Below, piece by piece: positions 37,453 through 47,183 of a DNA stretch of 64,000 bases; the first letter of the stretch is position 1, and each line of letters opens with the position of its first letter. The stretch spans positions 181,336-245,335 of the forward strand of contig JAUNHE010000004.1 of the NCBI GenBank assembly GCA_030524105.1, in the 5' to 3' direction. Both the position numbers and the translations under genes were made by a program. Source of the stretch: Rothia sp. (in: high G+C Gram-positive bacteria) (GTDB lineage Bacteria > Actinomycetota > Actinomycetes > Actinomycetales > Micrococcaceae). The notes beneath the pieces were generated by a model. The model searched no databases. It was not told the origin of the DNA and was given only the letters and a program-made list of their open reading frames with translations.

Positions 37453-38259
37453 TTAAGGAATTTCCCACGACGTGTCGTTCTTACCCGGTGCCGCTACTGC
37501 CGCCAAAGTACAGGCCCCCACTAGCCTGCTCCCGGCAGCATTCAGAACCCTAGCAGCAGCGTTAAGACTAGCTCCTGTCGTAGCAACATCGTCAATGAGT
37601 AGACAGTACCTGCCTGCCAGCTCGTAGCTAAAGCCTAAACAAGCAAGGGGTGGCCCTGCCAGGAGCAGGCGATGACACATCCGCACATACCGCTCCTTAG
37701 CTCCTAAGGTTTTTTGCTGCTGACCGGCACGAAAGAAAAAATCCCTCTTTTGCTCAAGGGCGGGTAAAACCGAACAGGTGTACCCGCGGCGGCGCAGCTG
37801 ACCAGCTAAGGCGCTGGCTAGCAAGTGAGCTGGGGCAAAACCCCGCCGTCTGACGCTGACCCGCGAAGAGGGCACCGGCACCAGGTAGATTCTGGGTACG
37901 GTGGCCGGGCAGTAATCATCCTGACCTAAGAACTGAGCCAGACAGCGCTCTAGAGCTGGCAGCATCCACCGCGCAAAATAGGGCAGTAGGTCGGTTCTGC
38001 CGGCATTTTTATAGGACAGAATAGCCCGGGCTAACTCTGCCTCATAGTGGGCGGCAAAAAAGGTGGGTGGGTCAGCAAAGCGTAGAGGAGCCCGGCCCAC
38101 CGTGGTCATCCTTCGGCTTATAGCCTGCCAGCAGGGCGGACAAAAGACTTTATGGCCAGCCAAAAGCTTGCCGTAGGCGGCGCAGCAGGCACAGCTAGCC
38201 GGTAAAAAAAGATCGGATAGTTCGTTAGCAGCATCTTTGAGATAGTTATACAGACTCAT
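37453..38259 (-). CDS. comF: ComF family protein (phosphoribosyltransferase domain)
   Basis: About 268 residues. The N-terminal Cys cluster (CACCAAYG, later CPPCW) is a likely zinc site, and the C-terminal type I phosphoribosyltransferase domain has the PRPP loop LLIDDVATTGASL. ComF proteins take part in DNA uptake in competent bacteria and can have another role elsewhere. ATG 38259 gives the usual start ahead of the Cys cluster; the frame continues to a TTG at 38310, which I consider less likely. Follows lpqB by 75 bp. Confidence 0.85.
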   Translation of the reverse strand: MSLYNYLKDAANELSDLFLPASCACCAAYGKLLAGHKVFCPPCWQAISRRMTTVGRAPLRFADPPTFFAAHYEAELARAILSYKNAGRTDLLPYFARWMLPALERCLAQFLGQDDYCPATVPRIYLVPVPSSRVSVRRRGFAPAHLLASALAGQLRRRGYTCSVLPALEQKRDFFFRAGQQQKTLGAKERYVRMCHRLLLAGPPLACLGFSYELAGRYCLLIDDVATTGASLNAAARVLNAAGSRLVGACTLAAVAAPGKNDTSWEIP

Positions 38260-38334
38260 CCCATCTATAGTCAGTGCAGCAGTGCAGCAAAGACAAGGGG
38301 TTAACAGCAACTGTGGACACAGCAGCGCCCTTTA

Positions 38335-40041
38335 CTAACCGGAAAAGCTAAAGTCATGGGCTGTGGTCTCCACCCGAGACCAGCCCCGGTCAACCAGCAA
38401 ATAAATATTCTGCTGGGCAGTTTGTGCCACCACCTGATCGGCCCCGATACAGGAAGAAAGCTGCTCTAAAGAATCTAGGTAACCTAAAGAGGTTAACTCT
38501 CCCGAGAGCTGAGCAAGCTCCGACTCACCCGTATCAAAATTAGCGGCAATCAGCCCCTGGTCCGAGACCCAGGCAGCAAACTGTGCACTAATCGAAGCTC
38601 CCACCCGAACAGGTTGTGTCAGTGACTGAGGACGGTTCTCACTATTACGGTTAACACCGCTGACCCACAGGTAGGAGTTACCGTCCGACTCGGCCACAAT
38701 GGCAACCCTAGCCCCGTCCCGGGCCACCTTCAAAGACAGGACCTTAGCTCCTTCCAACCAGCTGGCACTAATATCGATCGGTTGGATGCTACTGGAGTTA
38801 GCCACCGAAACTGCCCGGATTTTTCCTTCCTCCGTAGCGGACCAAAGCCACTGAAACTGGTCATAGCTAGGGGAAGTTAAACCCTGCCCCTCAAAAGCCA
38901 GCCGGCTTTGCCCACCCCTGACCACCGTTAGTTGGCTCCGTTGCGGGTCTAAAAAGGCAAAACTCTGCCGGTTATAACTCATAGCAAGATTAGTCATAGA
39001 CCCGTGTGTAGAACTAAAAACAAAGTTTTTACTCTCATCATTAAGTAGCTCACTGCGAACAGTCAGCTCGTTTCCGTCAATACCCACAACATTTTTGGCA
39101 ACCACAGGGTCAAGCTGAGGCTCTATATAGTTTTCCAGCTGGCCTACCTTAGCCTGCTGCTGGCCCAGCTCTAAGGAAATATTTTCGATGCCGCTAATCC
39201 GGGTTAGAGTCTGCTTAAGCTGGGTGTGGATGCGCTCAATGTCTAGCTGCGACATATCGTTAGAAATGCCGGTGCCGCTTAAACTCACCTGAGCATTATT
39301 GTTCTCGATCGGCACCGAGTTTCGTGTCAAGGAACTGTTATCTGGAATAGCACTGCGGACGGCTCCCTGCAGGTAGGGGGCAGGGCCGGCAATCAGCACC
39401 CGCACTAAGGACGTTGCTACCGAAGCCCTATCGGCAAACCACCGAATATCTGGCACCGCGTAGGTAAAGGTTTGGTCATAAAAGTAGAGACTAAAAGCAG
39501 AAAAACTCTGCTCAAATTCCGATTGTTCCAAAACCACCCCATCGGGCAGCTCACTAATACGCCACTGACCGTTAACTTCTTCTAAGGTAAATTCCAAATC
39601 CATGGAGTTAGTCCGGGCAAAAGAGGTTGCCAACCCCAAAGAATTAACCTGGGTTCCTACCGGAACCTCCACCTTATACTTAGACTGCTCCTGGCCCTGC
39701 TGAATAAGAAGAGAATCGGCATAGACTAAAGCCTGAGTATCTGGCCGCCAGGATTGAGCTTTCTGGGCGGTTAAGTACTGGCGCGCCACCAGATAATCGT
39801 CGTTAGCACCGATACCGGCCCGTAAAAATCCACGGATAATTTCCTCCGGGCTGGCCCCATCGGCTGGACCGGCGGGGGTGATCTCCCCTTCGGCAGCAAG
39901 CCCAGAAGAACGAGAATCTGCGTAGTGGTTGGCGTTTCCACTAAAAGGTAAGGAAGCGCAGGATGTCAGGGCCAGGGTGGTTGTAGCCAAGCACCCTGCC
40001 CGCAGGAGTGCCCTCCGAGATATGTCTGGCTTATCTAGCAT
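38335..40041 (-). CDS. lpqB: lipoprotein LpqB, accessory to MtrAB
   Basis: A 568-residue lipoprotein that interacts with the sensor MtrB and modulates MtrA output. The signal has a twin-arginine-like SRRALLRAGC and the lipobox LTSC (Cys near residue 28). A GerMN-like domain lies around 190-300 and the LpqB beta-propeller fills the C-terminal half. Its start overlaps mtrB by 11 bp. Order mtrA-mtrB-lpqB-comF is conserved in actinobacteria. Confidence 0.93.
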   Translation of the reverse strand: MLDKPDISRRALLRAGCLATTTLALTSCASLPFSGNANHYADSRSSGLAAEGEITPAGPADGASPEEIIRGFLRAGIGANDDYLVARQYLTAQKAQSWRPDTQALVYADSLLIQQGQEQSKYKVEVPVGTQVNSLGLATSFARTNSMDLEFTLEEVNGQWRISELPDGVVLEQSEFEQSFSAFSLYFYDQTFTYAVPDIRWFADRASVATSLVRVLIAGPAPYLQGAVRSAIPDNSSLTRNSVPIENNNAQVSLSGTGISNDMSQLDIERIHTQLKQTLTRISGIENISLELGQQQAKVGQLENYIEPQLDPVVAKNVVGIDGNELTVRSELLNDESKNFVFSSTHGSMTNLAMSYNRQSFAFLDPQRSQLTVVRGGQSRLAFEGQGLTSPSYDQFQWLWSATEEGKIRAVSVANSSSIQPIDISASWLEGAKVLSLKVARDGARVAIVAESDGNSYLWVSGVNRNSENRPQSLTQPVRVGASISAQFAAWVSDQGLIAANFDTGESELAQLSGELTSLGYLDSLEQLSSCIGADQVVAQTAQQNIYLLVDRGWSRVETTAHDFSFSG

Positions 40042-41740
40042 GCATACCGCCCTCCTGTGAGTCTTCTCCTTGTTTCTGATCTTGGCCCCTACCCTTCCAG
40101 GAGGCAGCCTGCGGATCCATGGGCTGCCCAGAAAGACGCAGGGGTGAGGAACCCATAGGTTCGTCCTGCCGTAAGGGCAAGGTTAACCTGAAGCAGGAGC
40201 CTTGCCCGGGCTCTCCCCAAGCCTCTAGGCTGCCCGAATGCAGCCTGACGTCCTCAGCGGCGATCGAGAGACCCAAACCTGTACCACCCAGGGTGCGTTT
40301 TCGAGAGGGGTCCGCGCGCCAGAACCGGTTAAAAACCTGTTCCACTTGCTCTTGAGACAAACCAACCCCGTGATCGCGTACCGCCACGGCCACCGCTGTT
40401 TCATGAGCGGCAACATAAAGATCAATAGGTTTGCCTTCTCCGTATTCCACCGCGTTATAGAGCAGGTTACGAAGCACCCGCTCAATTCTACGTTGGTCCA
40501 TTTCCACCCATAGCTGGGGCTGCTGGGCCCGGACCCGTAACTCGGTGGCAGTCCTATCCAGGTGGGGCTGAACCGAGATCAGCACGTCGTAGATAACAGC
40601 CATCAGGTCTATGGGAGCAGCATCTAACTTGGCAGAGCCGGCATCGTAGCGAGAAATCTCCAGTAGATCAGCCAGCAGAGACTCAAAACGTTCCACTTGG
40701 TTATAAAGCAGCTCACTAGAGCGACGGTGGGTTGGTTGCAGCTGTTGCCGGCCGTCGTAGAGGAGCTCAGCTGCCATCCGCACCGTTGTCAGCGGGGTGC
40801 GTAATTCGTGGGAAACATCCGAGACAAAACGCTGCTGCATAGTGGAGAGGGTTTCTAGCCGAGAAATTTGGTCTTGCAGGCTATCGGCCATCTCATTAAA
40901 AGAACTGCCTAAACGAGCGGTTTCATTATGGCCACGCACAATAACTCTTTGCCCTAGATCTCCTGAGGCTAGCTTTTCTGCCGTAATAGCCGTGGAAGAA
41001 ATGGGCCTAATAACGGAGCGAGTAATCACCCAGACAATGGAGAGCACTACAATAAGCAAAATAATAAAAGTGACACCCACCACTAGGTTAATATAGTTTA
41101 GGGTGCTTTGTGAAGAGGACAGATCGTAAACCAGATACAGGCCGTAATTGGGGTTTTGCGGTATGGAGATGCTTGTTCCCACAAAAAGAACCGGACTATT
41201 AACCCCGTCAATGGTCAGTGACGAAGACTGCCAGAAAATACCGTTACCGCTGCTCACTGCATCTAAAAGATCGGCGGGGATATCGGCAGCAGAAACCGTT
41301 GAGTACTGGCTTTGAGAAGAGATAAACCCTTCAGAAGCAGAATTATTATTGGGGGCCAGCAGCCACTGCCGCTGGCTGTCGCCGCCGCTTGCCTCCAGAA
41401 CAGTCATAAAACGCATGACGTCACTTTGAATTTCGGTGCGCCCGGTAGCATCCGAACTATTAAGGAGGGTTTGTACATTAGAAAAACCACTCGAAGAATC
41501 TTCTAAGGCCTGGTCCAATCTGCCGTTAAAAAGCGAATTTGCAATCTGATGTGAAAGAAAGGAACCAACAAAACTAAAGGCTATGGCCAATAGCATACCG
41601 GCACCGGCAACAGCACGAAATTGCAGGGAGGTCCGCCACAGATACTTGGTTCGGTACAGAGGGTGGCGCCAGGAAAGCTCTGGGGCTTGCACAAATTGTT
41701 GCTGAGGATCTTCGCTGTGCTGCTCAGGCAGGTGGCTCAT
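40031..41740 (-). CDS. mtrB: sensor histidine kinase MtrB
   Basis: A 569-residue kinase with two membrane helices (about 40-65 and 215-240) around an extracytoplasmic domain, a HAMP linker, HisKA with the phospho-acceptor His in RFVSDVSHELRTPLTTVRMA, and an ATPase domain with NLLYNAVEYG, DHGVGLS and GGTGLGLSI. It controls MtrA and so cell-wall remodelling and division. A Gln/Asp-rich tail of about 40 residues closes the protein. Between mtrA (10 bp) and lpqB (overlap). Confidence 0.95.
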   Translation of the reverse strand: MSHLPEQHSEDPQQQFVQAPELSWRHPLYRTKYLWRTSLQFRAVAGAGMLLAIAFSFVGSFLSHQIANSLFNGRLDQALEDSSSGFSNVQTLLNSSDATGRTEIQSDVMRFMTVLEASGGDSQRQWLLAPNNNSASEGFISSQSQYSTVSAADIPADLLDAVSSGNGIFWQSSSLTIDGVNSPVLFVGTSISIPQNPNYGLYLVYDLSSSQSTLNYINLVVGVTFIILLIVVLSIVWVITRSVIRPISSTAITAEKLASGDLGQRVIVRGHNETARLGSSFNEMADSLQDQISRLETLSTMQQRFVSDVSHELRTPLTTVRMAAELLYDGRQQLQPTHRRSSELLYNQVERFESLLADLLEISRYDAGSAKLDAAPIDLMAVIYDVLISVQPHLDRTATELRVRAQQPQLWVEMDQRRIERVLRNLLYNAVEYGEGKPIDLYVAAHETAVAVAVRDHGVGLSQEQVEQVFNRFWRADPSRKRTLGGTGLGLSIAAEDVRLHSGSLEAWGEPGQGSCFRLTLPLRQDEPMGSSPLRLSGQPMDPQAASWKGRGQDQKQGEDSQEGGMHAR

Positions 41741-41749
41741 CAGCTTTAC

Positions 41750-42439
41750 CTAACGACGCAGCTTATCAGAGGCAGCCTTGTAGCCAACACCGCGCACCGT
41801 CAAAACGATCTGAGGATTCTCTGGGTCTTGCTCAATTTTGGAGCGCAGACGCTGAATATGGACGTTAACCAGGCGGGAGTCAACAGTTTTTTCGTAACCC
41901 CAGACGCTGTCTAAGAGTGACTCCCTGGTCATCACCTGGCCGGGCTGGCGGGCAAGGTTAGCCAAAAGGTCAAATTCTAAGGGGGTTAGGGCGATGGGAC
42001 GTCCGTCCCGAGAAACCGAGTGCCCGGCTAGATCAATCAGCAAATCACCAATTTTAATGGGCTCATTATTGTGCTCATCGCGAGGGCGTAACCGGGCCCT
42101 CACCCTAGCCAGTAACTCTGCTGGTTTAAAGGGTTTAGCAATGTAATCATCTGCGCCAGCCTCTAAGCCGCGGACAACGTCTTCGGTATCGCTCTTGGCT
42201 GTCAGCATAATAATAGGTACGTCCGATTCCTGCCTGATTTGGGTGCAGACCTCAATACCGTTGATACCGGGAAGCATGAGATCCAGCAGCACAAGATTAG
42301 GCTGACTAGAGATAAAAGCGTCGTAAGCCTTATCGCCTTCTTCGCAGAAGACGGTCTCAAAGCCTTCCTGGGCAAGTACGATACCCACCATTTCTGCCAG
42401 GGCATCATCGTCATCAACCACAAGAATTGTTGCGTTCAT
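41750..42439 (-). CDS. mtrA: response regulator MtrA
   Basis: A 229-residue OmpR-family regulator. Receiver domain: DDDD acidic patch, phospho-acceptor Asp in LVLLDLMLPG, Thr in MLTAKSD and Lys in IAKPFKP. The winged-helix output domain ends in QIVLTVRGVGYKA. Essential regulator of wall hydrolases and DNA replication in mycobacteria. AAAGGAGAGAG precedes ATG 42439, well placed for the start of the operon. Confidence 0.97.
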   Translation of the reverse strand: MNATILVVDDDDALAEMVGIVLAQEGFETVFCEEGDKAYDAFISSQPNLVLLDLMLPGINGIEVCTQIRQESDVPIIMLTAKSDTEDVVRGLEAGADDYIAKPFKPAELLARVRARLRPRDEHNNEPIKIGDLLIDLAGHSVSRDGRPIALTPLEFDLLANLARQPGQVMTRESLLDSVWGYEKTVDSRLVNVHIQRLRSKIEQDPENPQIVLTVRGVGYKAASDKLRR

Positions 42440-42511
42440 CTCTCTCCTTTAGGCTTAGAAGTCTTTACCTATCCTATCGGTTGCCCACCCATAGCTGACC
42501 ATTGGACGCGA

Positions 42512-43543
42512 CTAGTCATCTTGTGCAATCTCACTCACGGCCCTGGCCAGTTCGGTAAGCCGTCCTAAGGCAGCAGTTGCCTGCTGCGGGTTTAGGTTTT
42601 TAATGCCGGGCCCTTCGGTAAGGGTCAGCAGCTCTACAGTTTTAGCAGGCAGTCCAATCATCCGCCACATACGCCAAAAGGTGTGGGCCTGCTTGGTCAA
42701 GGACTCAGCTTCCTGGCCGGTGGGCAAGCCCAACCAGGCTCGGCGCCCGGCTTCCAGGTGCTCCGCTAGTTTCTCCCAGTCAGAAGTATTATTGTAGGAC
42801 AGATTAAGGGTGATTCCGGCAAAATAAGCGGCAAAGGGCAGGGCATTTTCCAGCTGGGGCGTAGCTAAAATAACCTGGCTGACCAGGGGCTCTAGCTGGC
42901 GACTGTAGATACTGTAGGTCTCTGCCGCTTCCTGCACGGTCACAGCGGGTAGGTTTCGGTAACCGCTAACGCTAGCTACTTTCCCTGCTAGGACGGGGCC
43001 CAGGTCGGGTTCGTCCACTTGTAGAATGAGGTGCTGTCCGGGTGCAGCCTCTTGGAGCAAGCGCAACCAGTCTGGCAAGCCAGCTAGAAAAGAGTCACGT
43101 AGGTCTCGGCGTGCCCCAGGGTCGCTGCTAGCTCGCTCTCCTGAAGGCAGGTAGATTTGGTTGGCCAGACTGATAGGGCCCAGAAGCTGGATTTTAAGGT
43201 TCTGCCCCGGGCTGCTTTCCTGGCCGATGAGGTCGGCTAAGGTATTGATTGCTCCAGCCCAGCTACTGCGTGCTAACCTGCCTTCGTTGGAGCTGCCGCT
43301 GCTCAGACGCCAGCCAAAGGAAGCAAGGTCAAACTCCAGTTCGCTGAGACAGCAGCAGGTCCTAGCCAAACTTGTATTCCGGTAGCCTACCTGATTTAGT
43401 TGGGGCAGGAAGGGCAGGTGGGGTGCTCCTAGCTCACCGCGGATTCTGTAGATAGCGTCAATAAGCTGATCTCCAGGCCAGTCTCCGCTACCGGTGGCCT
43501 GAATAAAATAGGCGGGTTCTAGGTTAAGATCTGCTGGATTCAT
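42512..43543 (-). CDS. MetE/UROD-like barrel protein (methionine synthase C-terminal-like)
   Basis: A 343-residue protein resembling the cobalamin-independent methionine synthase C-terminal barrel: early ATGSGDWPG, a central LQVDEPDLGPVL strand-end and KNLNPQQA near the end. The zinc-binding Cys/His set of true MetE is not apparent, so the enzyme activity is doubtful. Mycobacterial Rv3015c, encoded near mnmA and iscS, is a likely counterpart. Overlaps the chorismate mutase gene by 4 bp. Confidence 0.65.
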   Translation of the reverse strand: MNPADLNLEPAYFIQATGSGDWPGDQLIDAIYRIRGELGAPHLPFLPQLNQVGYRNTSLARTCCCLSELEFDLASFGWRLSSGSSNEGRLARSSWAGAINTLADLIGQESSPGQNLKIQLLGPISLANQIYLPSGERASSDPGARRDLRDSFLAGLPDWLRLLQEAAPGQHLILQVDEPDLGPVLAGKVASVSGYRNLPAVTVQEAAETYSIYSRQLEPLVSQVILATPQLENALPFAAYFAGITLNLSYNNTSDWEKLAEHLEAGRRAWLGLPTGQEAESLTKQAHTFWRMWRMIGLPAKTVELLTLTEGPGIKNLNPQQATAALGRLTELARAVSEIAQDD

Positions 43544-43914
43544 GGGTTAGCTTGGCTGGTCTCCTGAGCTATTTTTTCGTGATGTCGGATTACCTCACGA
43601 ATAATAAAATTAAGAAATTTTTCGGCAAATTCTGGGTCCAGTTGGGCAGTTTCTGCCAGGGCCCGCAGCCTTTTAATTTGGGCGGCCTCCCGCTCTGGGT
43701 CTGCTGCCGGCAGCTGGTATTCTGCCTTAAGGTAACCGACACGCTGGGTGGCGCGAAAGCGTTCTGCCAAAATATTGACCAGGGCAGCGTCCATGTTATC
43801 TATGGTTCGACGGATAGAAAAAAGCTGTTCTAGCACGTCCTGGTTGGTTTCTGCCAGGGATGTTGCCCGACGGTCAAAGTCTTGGTTGATCTGCTGTTCC
43901 GCTGCCTGTGTCAT
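43540..43914 (-). CDS. chorismate mutase, AroQ class
   Basis: A 124-residue all-helical protein converting chorismate to prephenate for Phe and Tyr. The first helix carries LFSIRRTIDNMDAALVNILAERF with the active-site Arg and Asp, then RVGYLKAEY and PEREAAQIKRL, the usual AroQ order. Length matches stand-alone enzymes. It overlaps the MetE-like gene; 130 bp separate it from mnmA. Confidence 0.85.
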   Translation of the reverse strand: MTQAAEQQINQDFDRRATSLAETNQDVLEQLFSIRRTIDNMDAALVNILAERFRATQRVGYLKAEYQLPAADPEREAAQIKRLRALAETAQLDPEFAEKFLNFIIREVIRHHEKIAQETSQANP

Positions 43915-44046
43915 GCCTTCAGTGTAAAAGATCTGCGGATTTTTATGGTTGGGGCAGTCTTATTTTAAGCTCAGATTTCAATATGTGAGCATTTTTAGCC
44001 AGAGAGTAAAAAATAATTCTCACACCAGCTATACAGTTTCGGAGCC

Positions 44047-45219
44047 TTACCCTACAGCCAGGCTATATGCTCGACTAATGGTGGCCTGGCCCAGCACCCT
44101 CGTTCCCTGGTAGATAACAATGGTCTGGCCTGGAGATACTCCCTTAATGCCTTCTTCTAACCCAACCACAAGCTCATAGTTAGCTTCCGCAGGAGCCTCC
44201 GGGTCAGAAACCCACTGCAGGTGCGCCCGAGCAGGCACAGGATCAGCATGAGCTCTTACCTGAGCACTAACAGAAAAGTAGGAACTCTGCCCAGCCGGAC
44301 TCACCGGTCCAGCCAAGAAATCAGCCACCTCTTTGACCGGCAGGCCAGCCCAGCTAATGCGAATACCGCGAATCTCATCAATGGTCAGCAACTCTTTAGG
44401 CCCAACAACAACCTCATTCTTTTTGGGATTAATCTCTAACACAAAACGAGGTTTACCATCGGGGGCCGGCCGGCCAATAGCCAAACCCTTACGCTGGCCA
44501 ACAGTAAAGGCCTGCGCCCCGGGATGCTGGCCCAGCACCTGCCCCTGCCTATCTTTAATATGACCGGGCTCCAGACTTATATGCTCTGCTAACCAGGCCC
44601 GGGTATCCCCTTCTGGAATAAAGCAGATGTCATAGGAATCGGGCTTTTTTGCTAAAGCAAAACCGCGCTCTTGCGCCTCAGCCCGCACCTGATCTTTAGA
44701 CGGGGTATCAGCTAAAGGAAACCAGGTATGCTTAAGCTGTTCGTGAGTGAGCACACCCAGCACATAGGACTGATCCTTAGCCCAAGTCGCGGCCCGATGC
44801 AACTCCTTATTACCGGCCGCATCGCTAACAATTTTGGCGTAGTGGCCCGTAACAAGAGTGTCAAAACCCAGAGCTAAAGCCTTTTCAAGCAGGGCAGCAA
44901 ATTTAATTTTTTCGTTACAGCGCATACAGGGATTAGGGGTCCTCCCCTGCTCATATTCGCTAATAAAGTCATCCACCACGTCTTCTTTAAAACGCTCAGA
45001 AAAGTCCCACACATAAAAAGGAATACCCAGCTGATCACAAACCCTGCGGGCATCCATGGAGTCTTCTATAGTGCAGCAGCCACGGCTTCCGGTGCGTAAA
45101 GTTCCGGGCATCCGCGAAAGGGCAAGATGAACACCAACAACGTCGTGTCCGGCATCAACTGCCCGGGCGGCAGCAACTGCTGAGTCCACCCCTCCACTCA
45201 TAGCAGCAAGTATCTTCAT
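44047..45219 (-). CDS. mnmA: tRNA-specific 2-thiouridylase MnmA
   Basis: A 390-residue enzyme that thiolates U34 of Lys, Glu and Gln tRNAs. The PP-loop [13 protein letters not shown] is at the N-terminus, and the two catalytic cysteines lie in [12 protein letters not shown] and [11 protein letters not shown]. The C-terminal beta-barrel is complete. Sulfur comes from the desulfurase encoded 23 bp upstream, so the pair forms one pathway unit. Confidence 0.96.
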   Translation of the reverse strand: MKILAAMSGGVDSAVAAARAVDAGHDVVGVHLALSRMPGTLRTGSRGCCTIEDSMDARRVCDQLGIPFYVWDFSERFKEDVVDDFISEYEQGRTPNPCMRCNEKIKFAALLEKALALGFDTLVTGHYAKIVSDAAGNKELHRAATWAKDQSYVLGVLTHEQLKHTWFPLADTPSKDQVRAEAQERGFALAKKPDSYDICFIPEGDTRAWLAEHISLEPGHIKDRQGQVLGQHPGAQAFTVGQRKGLAIGRPAPDGKPRFVLEINPKKNEVVVGPKELLTIDEIRGIRISWAGLPVKEVADFLAGPVSPAGQSSYFSVSAQVRAHADPVPARAHLQWVSDPEAPAEANYELVVGLEEGIKGVSPGQTIVIYQGTRVLGQATISRAYSLAVG

Positions 45220-45242
45220 ACTCTCTCTTTCTCCGTCATCTC

Positions 45243-46484
45243 TTAGTGCCAGGTGCTGCTATCCGGATTACGGGCAGCCAGGCCAGCACGGTAGGCCTGC
45301 TGATAGGCCGCCGGCAGAACCTCCAGAAGATAGTCAATATCTGCGGCCTTTGTAGTGTGCCCTAAGGTAAAGCGTTGGGCACCTCGAGCTTCTGCCTCAT
45401 CTAAGCCCATAGCCAGCAGCACCTGGGAGGGTCTAGGCACACCGGCATTACAGGCAGACCCGGTTGAAGAGGCAACCCCGGCCCTATCCAGCAAGAAAAG
45501 GAGGGAGTCCCCCTCACAACCAGTAAAAGTAAAATGCGCATTATTAGGTAGGCGCCGCTGCGGGCCCTCTTGCATAAGCTCTAGGTCTGTTTCCGGTGCC
45601 GGGCCCTGCAAGTGTGCCCCGGGAATTTCTGCCTGCACAGCCTGGATCAGCCGATTTCGCAGCTGGCCAATTCTGCGGCTTTCCTGCTCCACATTCTGGC
45701 TAGACCACTGGGCTGCCACCCCAAAACCAACAATAGCTGCCGCATTAATGGTGCCCGAACGCACAGAACGTTCTTGGCCACCACCGTGTAAGAGAGGCTC
45801 CAAGGCAGTTTGCCGGGTAGCTATCAAGGCACCGATGCCCATAGGCCCACCCATTTTGTGGGCCGATATCGCCATGCTGCTAACCCCAGATTGAGCAAAA
45901 TTAATGGGAATAGCCCCAAAGGCTTGCACCGCATCGGTGTGCACGGGTATACCGTACCGGGCTGCCAGTTGGGCTGCCTCTGCCACCGGCTGGATGGCGC
46001 CAACCTCATTATTGGCCCACATGAGAGCTAGCAGAGCTATATCCTGAGGATTTTGCTCAATAAGCTCTTGAAGCCTGCTGAGCTTAACCACACCCTGCCT
46101 GTCAACGGGAATCCAGTCTATGCTGGCCCCTTGCCGGCTAGCCAGCCATTCTACGGCGTCCGTAACGGCATGGTGTTCTACAGCGCTAACCAGGATGCGC
46201 TTACGGGCCGGGTCTGCCGCCTGCTGCTTCCACCAGAGCCCCTTAATGGCTAAGTTATCTGCCTCTGTTCCACCTGAGGTAAAAATAATTTCTGCCCGGT
46301 CACAGCCAATGGCCTGGGCAATTTTTTCCCTGGCTTCTTCCACCTGGGCCCGGGCTTTCCGGCCCTGGGCATGCAGGGATGAAGGGTTAGCACCGGCAAG
46401 CATTTGGGCGCTGACCGCACTAACAACCGGTTCCAAAACATCGGTAGTGGCGGCATGATCTAGGTAGATAGGTGACAAACCCAA
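45243..46484 (-). CDS. cysteine desulfurase (NifS/IscS family)
   Basis: A 413-residue PLP enzyme that releases sulfur from cysteine. The PLP lysine is in [15 protein letters not shown], the conserved [10 protein letters not shown] is near residue 155, and the catalytic Cys is in [10 protein letters not shown] (Ser-Thr-Gly in place of the common Ser-Ser-Gly). Upstream of mnmA on the same strand, it probably feeds tRNA thiolation and possibly Fe-S assembly. A IscS-type name is likely but not proven. Confidence 0.93.
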   Translation of the reverse strand: MGLSPIYLDHAATTDVLEPVVSAVSAQMLAGANPSSLHAQGRKARAQVEEAREKIAQAIGCDRAEIIFTSGGTEADNLAIKGLWWKQQAADPARKRILVSAVEHHAVTDAVEWLASRQGASIDWIPVDRQGVVKLSRLQELIEQNPQDIALLALMWANNEVGAIQPVAEAAQLAARYGIPVHTDAVQAFGAIPINFAQSGVSSMAISAHKMGGPMGIGALIATRQTALEPLLHGGGQERSVRSGTINAAAIVGFGVAAQWSSQNVEQESRRIGQLRNRLIQAVQAEIPGAHLQGPAPETDLELMQEGPQRRLPNNAHFTFTGCEGDSLLFLLDRAGVASSTGSACNAGVPRPSQVLLAMGLDEAEARGAQRFTLGHTTKAADIDYLLEVLPAAYQQAYRAGLAARNPDSSTWH

Positions 46485-46669
46485 GCTTTCTTCTCTTCAT
46501 ATCAAGGTAAGGACTTAACTCTTAACCTAACCATCATAGGCCCAAAAAATATTCCTGCCCTCATGAATTAGTTCACGCTCATACCGGGGCCACCCCAGAG
46601 AAGAGGCAGCTGGCCAAGCTTAAGCTCCTGCAGCCTCGCCCGGCTCCCCTGCCGGCCAGCCTCAGGGCC

Positions 46670-46683
46670 TACACTGTATAGGG
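46670..46683 (+). promoter_or_regulatory. probable -10 element of a leaderless transcript for trmL
   Basis: TACACT at 46670-46675 places a transcription start seven to eight bases downstream, at the GTG start codon 46683. No ribosome-binding site precedes the gene, which fits leaderless initiation, frequent in actinobacteria. Confidence 0.45.
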
Positions 46684-47150
46684 TGTTTAAGATTCTTTTT
46701 TATACCCCAGAAATTCCGGGCAATACCGGTAACGCTATTCGCCTAGCAGCAGTCACCGGGGCCCAGCTGCATCTGGTAGAGCCCCTGGGCTTTAATTTTG
46801 CTGATAAGCACCTCAAACGAGCCGGCCTGGACTACCACGACCTTGCTGTCTTAAAGATACATTCCAGCCTGGAGCAGGCCTGGCAGGAGCTCTTACCGGG
46901 CAGGGTCTTTGCCTTTACTACCACCGCAGCCAAAAATTTTGCCCAAGTAGATTATGAACCCGGAGATATTTTGATGTTTGGGCCAGAATCGGTGGGCCTG
47001 CCCGCCCATGTCCAGCAGGATCCGCAGGTAACGGAGCGAGTGAGCATACCTATGCTCTCTGGGCGTCGCTCATTAAACCTAGCCAATGCTGCTTCTATTG
47101 CTGTCTACGAAGCCTGGCGGCAGCAAGGTTATGCTACCGCCAGGGCATAG
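46683..47150 (+). CDS. trmL: tRNA (cytidine/uridine-2'-O-)-methyltransferase TrmL
   Basis: A 155-residue SPOUT methyltransferase that modifies the wobble base of Leu tRNAs. Motifs: PEIPGNTGNAIRLAA at the N-terminus, MFGPESVGLP in the middle and the knotted C-terminal RRSLNLANAASIAVYEAWRQ. Full length for the family. It begins with GTG 46683, apparently leaderless. Convergent with the htrA gene. Confidence 0.92.
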   Translation: MFKILFYTPEIPGNTGNAIRLAAVTGAQLHLVEPLGFNFADKHLKRAGLDYHDLAVLKIHSSLEQAWQELLPGRVFAFTTTAAKNFAQVDYEPGDILMFGPESVGLPAHVQQDPQVTERVSIPMLSGRRSLNLANAASIAVYEAWRQQGYATARA

Positions 47151-47183
47151 ATAGTCCCAGAAAAATCCTAGTTAGCTAAGAAC

